NCBI GenBank assembly: GCA_019309245.1
Contig: JAFDGP010000039.1
Coordinates: 1 to 12,585 of the forward strand
Length of the DNA: 12,585 nucleotides
Direction of reading: 5' to 3'
Source of the DNA: Deltaproteobacteria bacterium
GTDB lineage: Bacteria > Desulfobacterota > Desulfobacteria > Desulfobacterales > C00003060
Each line of letters opens with the position of its first letter. The first letter of the stretch is position 1. The position numbers were made by a program, and so were the translations under genes. The notes beneath the pieces were generated by a model. That model was given only the letters and a program-made list of their open reading frames with translations, searched no databases and had not been told where the DNA came from. Below, piece by piece: positions 1 through 6,133 of this stretch.

Positions 1-461
1 TTGAGCAGGTTGACGCGATTTTGGAGCGTTACGGCTACCGGCATGACGCATTGATCAGCATATTGCAGGACGTACAGCGCCTGGAGAACTATCTTCCCGT
101 GGAAATGCTGCAGTATGTCGGAAAGCGACTGGAAGTTCCTCTTTCGCGCATCTACCACATTACCACCTTTTACAAGACGTTTAGCCTGAAGCCCCGGGGC
201 AAACACATCATCAAGGTGTGTCTCGGTACGGCATGTCATCTCAACGGCGCCGTTCAGAATCTGGAGCAGATTCAACGGCGTTTGAAGGTTGGTGAAGGCG
301 AGACCACCGAAGATCGGTTGTTTTCGCTCGAAACGGTTAACTGTGTGGGCACCTGTGCCCTGGCCCCGGTAACCTTGGTGGACGACGACTATTACGGAGC
401 CGTCACCCCGGGTCAGGTGGATCGAATTCTGTCTGCATATCGCGAAAAATCGGATTCATAG
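1..461 (+). CDS. NADH dehydrogenase/diaphorase 24-kDa subunit (NuoE/HoxE/HndA family), 5' partial
   Basis: This is the thioredoxin-like [2Fe-2S] subunit of a soluble NADH-oxidising module; it accepts electrons from the FMN subunit encoded next door. The reading frame is open to the left edge (first full codon at position 3), and the residues before the first in-window start codon (TTG at 21) still fit the family's N-terminal helix, so the true start lies upstream. Family features are the YHITTFYKTFSLKPRG segment (about 153-200) and the four cluster cysteines in two pairs: CLGTAC (codons 219-236) and CVGTC (codons 342-356). The stop TAG is one base before the next ATG, so translation is probably coupled. 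Family membership is clear. HoxE, HndA and NuoE cannot be separated without the catalytic partner, which is not in the window. Confidence 0.93.
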   Translation, partial: EQVDAILERYGYRHDALISILQDVQRLENYLPVEMLQYVGKRLEVPLSRIYHITTFYKTFSLKPRGKHIIKVCLGTACHLNGAVQNLEQIQRRLKVGEGETTEDRLFSLETVNCVGTCALAPVTLVDDDYYGAVTPGQVDRILSAYREKSDS

Positions 462-462
462 G

Positions 463-2313
463 ATGCCAAGGTTTAGCAGTATCTCGGAGCTGGAAGATTA
501 CCGCAGATCCATTCTGGCAAAACAAGACCCGAAGACAAAGGTGATCAGGCTGTGTGACACCGGATGTCGGGCCAAGGGGTCGCCAAGGGTCGCTGATGCC
601 GTTGAGGCCTGCCTGAACGAGCACGGCCTCAACGGCAGGGTCACGATCAAAAGGACCGGATGCCAGGGGTTCTGTCAGATCGGGCCTGTTATGGTTATTG
701 AACCGGACAATATCTTGTATCAGAAAATCGGGCCGCAAGACGTCCCGGAGATCATCTCGGAGACAGTCCTCGACGGCAACGTCGTGGATCGATTGCTCTA
801 CAAAGACCCGGAGACGGGAACGAAGATCCTGAAGGAAGCCGACATTCCTTTTTATGGGCATCAGACAAAGATCGTATCCAAAAAGACCGGCCGGATCGAT
901 CCCGCGGATATCGAAGACTACATTGCAGAAGGCGGCTACAGTGCGCTCGCGAAGGCCTTGGGCACCATGAGCCCCATGGAAGTCATTGAGACCGTGGAGG
1001 CCTCCGGGTTGCGGGGTCGCGGGGGCGGAGGATTCCCCACGGGGAAAAAGTGGCGTTCGTGTCGGGATGCTCCGGGAATGGTCAAGTACGTTATCGCCAA
1101 TGGCGACGAGGGGGACCCCGGGGCGTTCATGGACCGCAGCCTCATGGAAGGCGACCCACACAGCATTCTTGAAGGAATGATGATCGGCGCCTATGCGATC
1201 GGTGCCCGAGAGGGGTTTATCTACGTGCGGGATGAATATCACATAGCCGTTAAGCACCTATCCCTGGCCATTGAACAGGCAGAGTCTTTGGGCCTGTTGG
1301 GGAAAAACATTCTTTCGACCGGTTTCGATTTCACGGTGCAAATCAACAGGGGCGCCGGGGCTTTTGTCTGCGGAGAGTCCACAGCGCTGATGAACTCTCT
1401 GGAAGGCAAGGTGGGGGAGCCCAGGGCCAAATACGTTCACACGGTTGAAAGCGGTTTGTGGGATCGGCCAAGTGCATTGAACAACGTGGAAACCTGGGCC
1501 AATGTCCCTCTGATCATAGAACGAGGCGCCCAATGGTATCAAGACCTCGGTACTGATCGGAGCAAGGGGACCAAGATATTTTCCCTGGTAGGCAAGGTCC
1601 GAAATACGGGCCTCGTTGAGGTCCCAATGGGTGTCCCACTCAGAAGCATCATATTCGACATCGGTGGGGGCATCAAGAAGGACCGTGCCTTCAAGGCGGT
1701 GCAAACCGGCGGTCCGTCCGGTGGGTGTATACCCGCTCACAAACTGGATGTTCCGGTGGACTACGACAACCTGAAACAACTGGGCGCGATTATGGGCTCC
1801 GGCGGCATGATCGTCATGGATGAGCGCAACTGCATGGTGGATACGGCAAAGTATTTTATCCATTTCCTGATGTATGAATCTTGCGGCAAGTGTGTGCCCT
1901 GCCGAGAAGGCCTGAAACAGATGCATGAAATCCTGACCAACATCTGCGAAGGCCGCGGAAAAAAAGGAGACCTGGATCTTCTGGAAAGCCTCGCGCGTTT
2001 CATGGTCGATGCTTCTTTGTGTGGATTGGGGGGCACCGCCCCAAACCCGGTACTGAGTACAATTCACTATTTTCGGGATGAATACCGGGCACACATTGTG
2101 GACAAGAAATGTCCGGCCGGAGTGTGCCGCAATCTTTTTGAGTACGTCATTGCGGAAGACCGTTGCAACGGCTGCACATTATGCCGCTTGAAGTGTCCTG
2201 AAGACGCGATCAGTGGAGAAAAAAAGAAACCCCATGTCATTGACGCGAAAAAGTGTGTACGTTGCGGCATCTGTTACAACTTGTGCAAACAGGAGGCGGT
2301 GGTTATCCGGTAA
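463..2313 (+). CDS. NADH-binding FMN/iron-sulfur subunit (NuoF/HoxF/HndC family) with extra N- and C-terminal Fe-S domains
   Basis: This is the NADH-oxidising, FMN-binding subunit of the diaphorase (616 aa). Domains in order: an N-terminal thioredoxin-like [2Fe-2S] domain with Cys31/35 and Cys67/71; the NuoF core with the glycine-rich FMN/NADH motif GLRGRGGGGFPTGKKW (182-197), NGDEGDPGAFMDR (213-225) and CGESTAL (303-309); an SLBB-like region; the [4Fe-4S] site SCGKCVPC (Cys474/477/480) with Cys520; and a C-terminal 2x[4Fe-4S] ferredoxin (Cys568/571/574/578 and Cys598/601/604/608). This long form is typical of HndC/HydB-type subunits of NAD(P)-linked [FeFe] hydrogenases and formate dehydrogenases in anaerobes, rather than of complex I NuoF (about 430 aa). 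No cluster ligand appears lost. It starts one base after the previous stop, with only a weak Shine-Dalgarno site. Confidence 0.96.
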   Translation: MPRFSSISELEDYRRSILAKQDPKTKVIRLCDTGCRAKGSPRVADAVEACLNEHGLNGRVTIKRTGCQGFCQIGPVMVIEPDNILYQKIGPQDVPEIISETVLDGNVVDRLLYKDPETGTKILKEADIPFYGHQTKIVSKKTGRIDPADIEDYIAEGGYSALAKALGTMSPMEVIETVEASGLRGRGGGGFPTGKKWRSCRDAPGMVKYVIANGDEGDPGAFMDRSLMEGDPHSILEGMMIGAYAIGAREGFIYVRDEYHIAVKHLSLAIEQAESLGLLGKNILSTGFDFTVQINRGAGAFVCGESTALMNSLEGKVGEPRAKYVHTVESGLWDRPSALNNVETWANVPLIIERGAQWYQDLGTDRSKGTKIFSLVGKVRNTGLVEVPMGVPLRSIIFDIGGGIKKDRAFKAVQTGGPSGGCIPAHKLDVPVDYDNLKQLGAIMGSGGMIVMDERNCMVDTAKYFIHFLMYESCGKCVPCREGLKQMHEILTNICEGRGKKGDLDLLESLARFMVDASLCGLGGTAPNPVLSTIHYFRDEYRAHIVDKKCPAGVCRNLFEYVIAEDRCNGCTLCRLKCPEDAISGEKKKPHVIDAKKCVRCGICYNLCKQEAVVIR

Positions 2314-2348
2314 CTTTTCGCCCCCGGAAAGTCGCTTTTGAAAGAACA

Positions 2349-3056
2349 ATGATGGTAAGGATCACGATAAACGGACAAATGCTTTTTGTACAGCGCCATA
2401 CCCCTGTTTTGCAGGCAGCGGCGCGGCAGGGAATTGTGATCCCCACACTGTGTTACCATGAAGCCCTCAAACCTTACGGCTCGTGTCGTCTGTGTCTTGT
2501 CGAAGCACACAGAAACGGCCGCCCCAGGCTCGTGACCTCGTGCAATTATCCCGCAGAAGATGGTCTGGTAGTATTTACCGATACCGAGAGGGTAAAAAGC
2601 GCCAGGAAAACCGCCCTTGAGCTGCTCCTGGCCCGTTGTCCCAACGTGCCGCAGATCCAACGGCTGGCCCAAAAGATGGGGATCAAAACCTCTCGATTTT
2701 ACAAAAAGCAAGATGAACGTTGTATCCTGTGCGGCCTGTGCGTGAGGGCCTGTGAAGAAATGGTCGGCGCCGGCGCAATCGGTTTTGCAGGCCGAGGCAT
2801 CGAAAAACACGTCAATACGCCTTTTGGGTTACAATCCGACGCCTGTATCGGCTGCGGGTCGTGCACCTACATCTGCCCGACGGGTTGCATCGAAATGGTC
2901 GGTGAACCCGGACCCTCGGCCCACAGAAAAATTCGCATCAGCGACCCGGATCTGCCCCCTTGCGGACAAGAACACAGGTGTGAAACCTGCACCACCAATC
3001 AACAATTCATTGAGGAAATGAAAGAAGTCATCAGGAAAGTCCGGCAAGTGCCCTGA
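2349..3056 (+). CDS. HoxU/NuoG-N-terminus-like iron-sulfur subunit of the diaphorase
   Basis: This is a 235-aa electron-transfer subunit, the third member of the NADH module. It has an N-terminal plant-type [2Fe-2S] domain with ligands in the C-x10-C-x2-C-x15-C pattern (Cys35/46/49/65) and a 2x[4Fe-4S] ferredoxin domain (Cys125/128/131/135 and Cys166/169/172/176). The size fits HoxU. Between the two domains, where HoxU, NuoG and [FeFe] hydrogenases carry HxxxCxxC..C ligands for a [4Fe-4S] cluster, this protein has only ARCPNVPQIQ with a single Cys97 and no His. The C-terminus adds Cys205, Cys211 and Cys214. The frame is open back to an ATG at 2253 inside the previous gene, but homology begins at the paired ATGs 2349/2352, 35 bp after the previous stop. 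No catalytic H-cluster or molybdopterin domain is attached. Confidence 0.88.
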   Translation: MMVRITINGQMLFVQRHTPVLQAAARQGIVIPTLCYHEALKPYGSCRLCLVEAHRNGRPRLVTSCNYPAEDGLVVFTDTERVKSARKTALELLLARCPNVPQIQRLAQKMGIKTSRFYKKQDERCILCGLCVRACEEMVGAGAIGFAGRGIEKHVNTPFGLQSDACIGCGSCTYICPTGCIEMVGEPGPSAHRKIRISDPDLPPCGQEHRCETCTTNQQFIEEMKEVIRKVRQVP

Positions 3057-3062
3057 AAGCCT

Positions 3063-3455
3063 TTATTTGACCTTGATCCAAAGAATCCTGGCTGTTTCAG
3101 ATCCCGGGTTTTCCCAGCTTGACGGCGTTTCAGACGTCAGATATACAAGGTCTCCCGCACGCATCGTCTGGACCCCGCTGTTGACGGTCACCTTCAATGT
3201 CCCGGAGAGCAAATACCCCAGCTCTTCTCCCTTGTGAGCGAAAAAATGCGTCGAGAGTCTTTCCCCGGGCATGACCTCAAAGAGGTAGGGCTCCAACTTT
3301 CCTTCAAAATCCGGAGGCGTCAAGAGCCTGCCCTCCACTGCGTCCGCAACAAGGGGGGAGGGGCTGAAAGGCACGGCATGACTTCCGCGGAAGATAACCG
3401 GTCTCGCAACCCCGATCGACGGTTGAAAAATAGATCCGATATTTACGGACAACAC
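3063..3455 (-). pseudogene. C-terminal cupin fragment of an XRE-cupin type regulator
   Basis: From the GTG at 3455 this gives 130 aa. Residues 1-45 resemble the linker after a helix-turn-helix domain (SVNIGSIF...), and 55-130 form a cupin sensor domain: EPYLFEV, then H70-x3-H74-KGEE-x-GY, the turn AGDLVYL, and a typical end ARILWIKVK. The second cupin motif has Trp114 where a metal-binding His is usual. The expected upstream XRE DNA-binding domain is absent: in-frame sequence upstream of 3455 is an out-of-frame reading of the RecA-like fragment next door. The frame is open to an ATG at 3548, but that part is a shadow. An AGGAG 7 bases before the GTG (3463-3467) could still allow translation of a free cupin. 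I call it a remnant; a small functional cupin protein is the alternative. It ends 6 bp from the diaphorase stop, in convergent orientation. Confidence 0.66.
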
Positions 3456-3874
3456 CTCACATCTCCTTCCATGGCTTCTAAAAGGGCGTAAAGGGCGTTC
3501 TTGAAAAGCTCCACGTCCTCGGGCCTCTCCAGCATCTTGATTCGGCAACGGCGGTGTTGATCAGGCCGTTCATAGAAGCGCATGAAGATCCTGCTGCCCG
3601 TTCCCTTGCCCGCCGTAAAACCATCCAAAATCATCAAATGGGGGTCTTCGGCAAGTCCACCCAGTTTGTCCAGGAGATTCTTTGGAGAGCGGTCGAAGCT
3701 CACATAGATGACTTGCTTTCTGTCTGCCAGGGAGGTCCGGACAAAATTCAGGCAGAACGATGAAGCAAGGTTTCCGGCATCATCGTGCCACACGACATTG
3801 TCTCCAATGAACAGGCCTCCCAGGAGTCGATCCAGGCCCTTGCCACTAGAGCTCACTCGAATCCTTCCGCTCAT
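3443..3874 (-). pseudogene. N-terminal fragment of a RecA/KaiC-like (RAD55-type) ATPase-domain protein
   Basis: This is 143 aa from the ATG at 3874, which has a strong Shine-Dalgarno site (AAGGAAGGGGG, about 7 bases upstream). The opening (VSSSGKGLDRLLGGLFIGDNVVW, residues 7-29) matches the start of KaiC/RAD55-like domains, and VIYVSFDRSPKNLLDKLG (55-72) fits the following strand and helix. The Walker A position reads HDDAGNLASS (30-39), with no GKT/GKS, so nucleotide binding is doubtful; I believe a P-loop-less branch of this family exists in Desulfobacterota. The domain stops right after MEGDVR (135-140), where relatives continue with a hydrophobic strand ending in Asp (Walker B region); here CCP and a TAA follow. 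It overlaps the cupin fragment by 13 bp in another frame. Its probable full-length ancestor is a RecA-like, XRE, cupin protein or two adjacent genes. Confidence 0.62.
3454..3458 (-). other. Probable deletion junction between the RecA-like and cupin fragments
   Basis: The two fragments meet at a shared GAGGT on the - strand. Before it the frame reads MEGDVR of the RecA-like domain; after it, one base shifted, it reads EVLSVNIGSIF of the HTH-cupin linker. GAGGT fits both the codons for V-R-[F/Y] and those for E-V, so it could be microhomology used in the deletion. This is inference from family expectation, without an intact copy for comparison. Confidence 0.4.
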
Positions 3875-4023
3875 GAAAAAGCCCCCTTCCTTAACGACAA
3901 ATGCAGTACCGGCCAGCAGGCACACCCCCATGACCAAACGCCCGCAGTGGATTATCAAGGAGTCAAACCGCAAAGTCGGGGAGAAGGCCGCTCAGGGAGA
4001 AAAGGACCGTTTATGGGTGGAAA

Positions 4024-5067
4024 CTAGGTCAGGAACCTGAACCGAGACCAGGCTGTTGAGACACCGGCAGAGCCAAAGCCGGTCAGCACATGCGTGCCGT
4101 TTTTGAGCTTGCCGTCTTTCATGGCGCACGCCATGGCCAGGGGGACAGAGGCAGAGACTGTATTTCCGAAACGTTTGTGCGTGTTGTATCCCTTTTCCCG
4201 GCCAAGCCTGCAGGACTCGATCACTTTTTCGCTCATGGCGTCGCTTGCGGCGTGACTAAAGACGATCTCGTGTTTGAACTGATTCAGGACCGCATCTTCC
4301 CGGTAGTGTTTGCAGAGCCTGGTGAATACGAATCGAAAGATTTTTTCTCCATAGGAAAAAAACGTCAGGGGCTGAATTTCCTTTCTAAGCTCGCCGTCGC
4401 TATATTCATTGAAATGCGGCAGCGGAATCTTGCACAGGTTGTGACGATCTCCCCAGGTCCTGAAAGACGCATAATATTGATCGTCTTGATCTGAATCCGT
4501 TACAATCGTGGCTGTAGCCGCCTCGCCGATCGTAAACGTCGGGAAGTTGAACTCAATGTCCTTCAATGACTTGAACTCGAAATTTGCATACTCTCTGAAG
4601 TTGAACTCGCAGTTCATGATCATGATGTTTTTGTACATGCCGGTTTTGATAAAGGAGTGCGCTACGTGCACCGCCCGTAACCAGCTTGCACAGGCATCAA
4701 GAATATCAAAACAGGTGGCCTTCTTCAGCTTCAACAACTTCTGAAACACGTTTGCGGTTGCAGGCTCGATATACCCCCGACCCACCCCCACATAGATCAG
4801 CAAATCAATATCCTTGGGCGACATATTCGCCGATTCCAGGGCCTTTTTGCCCGCTTCAATACCAAACTGGATGGCCTTTTCATTTTTCGCCCGGTGATAG
4901 CGGATCGAAGTCACCGATTTCTTAAAAAGTTCGTCCAGCTTGCACGCGAGAAGATTCAGGGCCTTTTCCGTCAGGTACCGCTTGCTCCTGGCCACAATCT
5001 CTTGAATGATCTCCGCATTGGTGACCTGTTTGCTCGGAATCGCATATTCAATGGCACAATATCTCAT
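4024..5067 (-). CDS. Beta-ketoacyl-ACP synthase III (FabH/KAS III)-like thiolase-fold enzyme
   Basis: This 347-aa thiolase-fold protein probably performs a decarboxylative Claisen condensation of an acyl-thioester with malonyl-ACP or a related substrate. The KAS III triad is visible: Cys126 in DACAS, His272 in FSHAAS, and Asn302 in FGNTVSASVP; the His-Asn spacing of 30 matches FabH. The glycine-rich end GFGSAGVS (330-337) is also typical. Differences from housekeeping FabH: about 30 residues longer, HAAS instead of HQAN, and the GIxxRR loop replaced by SIRYHRAKNEKA. Its ATG overlaps the nadC stop as ATGA, so the two are co-translated. Base composition is lower than in nadC: by hand, 23 of 60 bases are G+C at 4561-4620, against 43 of 60 at 5161-5220 in nadC, a hint of separate origin. 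The substrate is unknown; a specialised lipid or secondary-metabolite role is as likely as fatty-acid initiation. Confidence 0.85.
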   Translation of the reverse strand: MRYCAIEYAIPSKQVTNAEIIQEIVARSKRYLTEKALNLLACKLDELFKKSVTSIRYHRAKNEKAIQFGIEAGKKALESANMSPKDIDLLIYVGVGRGYIEPATANVFQKLLKLKKATCFDILDACASWLRAVHVAHSFIKTGMYKNIMIMNCEFNFREYANFEFKSLKDIEFNFPTFTIGEAATATIVTDSDQDDQYYASFRTWGDRHNLCKIPLPHFNEYSDGELRKEIQPLTFFSYGEKIFRFVFTRLCKHYREDAVLNQFKHEIVFSHAASDAMSEKVIESCRLGREKGYNTHKRFGNTVSASVPLAMACAMKDGKLKNGTHVLTGFGSAGVSTAWSRFRFLT

Positions 5068-5918
5068 AATGATCTTTTCCTGTCCTCATCGATGGAAACG
5101 AGGTCCATACTAATATCCACCGCCCTGGCCGAGTGCGTCAAGGCCCCGATGGAAATCAGATCAACCCCGGTGGCGGCAAGCTCCGCCACGGTATCCAGGT
5201 GCACCCCCCCGGACACCTCGACAAGGGCTCGTCCCCCAATTAGATTAACAGCTTTCTGTATCGCGTCCAGCCCCATATTGTCAAGCATTATGACATCCAC
5301 ATTGTTTTCCAGGGCCTCCCGGACTTCATCAAGGGTTTTCGTCTCAACCTCGATACGCAACAGGTGCCCTTTTCGAGCCCGGGCCCGTTCCACGGCCACC
5401 GCAATTCCGCCACACGCCTTGATGTGATTGTCCTTAATCAGAATACCGTCATGGAGCCCGAACCGATGGTTGTAACCACCGCCCATTCTAACCGCATACT
5501 TTTCCAACCTGCGCCATCCCGGTGTGGTTTTCCGGGTATCGGTCAGGCGAACCTTGGTCCCCCGAACTTTGTCCACAAAACGGCGCGTAAAGGTTGCGAT
5601 GCCGGAGAGGTGCTGCAAAAAATTTAATGCCGTACGCTCACCCGTCAGCAATGCGCCCAACCCGGCGGACACCGTCGCCACCGTACAGGGGGCTTCCACC
5701 CGGTGGCCGTCCCGGCAATCGGACTCGAAACGGACCGCCGGATCCAGCACGAGGAATACCTGCCGGGTGGCCTCCAATCCGGCAAGCACCAGCGGCTCCT
5801 TGGCGATGATCCGCGCCGTGGCGCTCACCGGGCCCTCCACCAGGGCCTCCGTAGTAATATCTCCAGAGCCGATATCTTCTTCCAGAGCCAGCCGGATGAG
5901 CCTTTCATCGATCAACAT
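5064..5918 (-). CDS. nadC: Nicotinate-nucleotide pyrophosphorylase (quinolinate phosphoribosyltransferase)
   Basis: Converts quinolinate and PRPP into nicotinate mononucleotide, CO2 and pyrophosphate in de novo NAD synthesis in the cytoplasm. The 284-aa length is normal. Diagnostic segments: GDITT (19-23), TGERTALNFLQHLSG (92-106), TDTRKTTPG (126-134), GGGYNHRFGLHDGILIKDNH (146-165), EVETKTL (190-196), MLDN (211-214) and EVSGGV (234-239), together covering the PRPP and quinolinate sites. The ATG at 5918 has GAGG about 5 bases upstream. The stop overlaps the ATG of the KAS III-like gene (ATGA). nadA and nadB are not in the window. A 215-bp gap separates it from valS upstream on the same strand, so it probably has its own promoter, though I see no convincing one. 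Confidence 0.96.
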   Translation of the reverse strand: MLIDERLIRLALEEDIGSGDITTEALVEGPVSATARIIAKEPLVLAGLEATRQVFLVLDPAVRFESDCRDGHRVEAPCTVATVSAGLGALLTGERTALNFLQHLSGIATFTRRFVDKVRGTKVRLTDTRKTTPGWRRLEKYAVRMGGGYNHRFGLHDGILIKDNHIKACGGIAVAVERARARKGHLLRIEVETKTLDEVREALENNVDVIMLDNMGLDAIQKAVNLIGGRALVEVSGGVHLDTVAELAATGVDLISIGALTHSARAVDISMDLVSIDEDRKRSL

Positions 5919-6047
5919 AGAACCTCACAAAAGGCATGTTCATGTCTGGAGTAGCCACGTAGGTGTGTTAACGAGATAGAAATGCACCAAAATCTTTCGT
6001 GTTCTCATTCTGTCATGTTTTCGCGGCGGGTTTTTTACGGTTCCTGC

Positions 6048-6078
6048 ACCTCCGGCCCGGGGCCACGTTCACGGAGGT
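6048..6078 (-). other. Inverted repeat (stem-loop) between valS and nadC
   Basis: ACCTCCG (6048-6054) and CGGAGGT (6072-6078) are perfect 7-bp arms around a 17-base loop that itself contains the self-complementary run GGCCCGGGGCC. It lies about 55 bp after the valS stop. On the - strand no T-tract follows, so it is not a classical intrinsic terminator; it may stabilise the 3' end or act as a weak or factor-dependent stop. The rest of 5919-6133 shows no gene, tRNA or clear promoter. Confidence 0.4.
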
Positions 6079-6133
6079 TCAAACCCGAATGAGGCCCTCC
6101 AGCATGATGGAACACCGCCTCAGGTGGCCAATC

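Noticed and set aside
403..2094. Long - strand open frames (403-1257 and 1258-2094) opposite the NADH-binding subunit gene
   Set aside because: They lie wholly opposite the well-conserved diaphorase gene, resemble no family, and reflect its codon bias.
2253..2348. Earlier ATG for the HoxU-like gene inside the preceding gene
   Set aside because: The 32 added residues come from an out-of-frame reading of ferredoxin codons; the [2Fe-2S] domain starts naturally at 2349/2352.
3456..3548. N-terminal extension of the cupin frame to the ATG at 3548
   Set aside because: This segment is an alternate-frame reading of the RecA-like fragment and does not look like a helix-turn-helix domain.
3875..4023. 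Short + strand frames and a possible GATAAT -10 box between the KAS III-like gene and the RecA-like fragment
   Set aside because: The frames have no ribosome-binding site or protein similarity, and no -35 box lies at a suitable distance; I see nothing supportable here beyond the ribosome-binding site of the fragment.
6070..6095. GGGTTTGAACC-like stretch on the - strand resembling a tRNA T-arm
   Set aside because: No acceptor stem, D-arm or anticodon arm can be built around it; it is not a tRNA.
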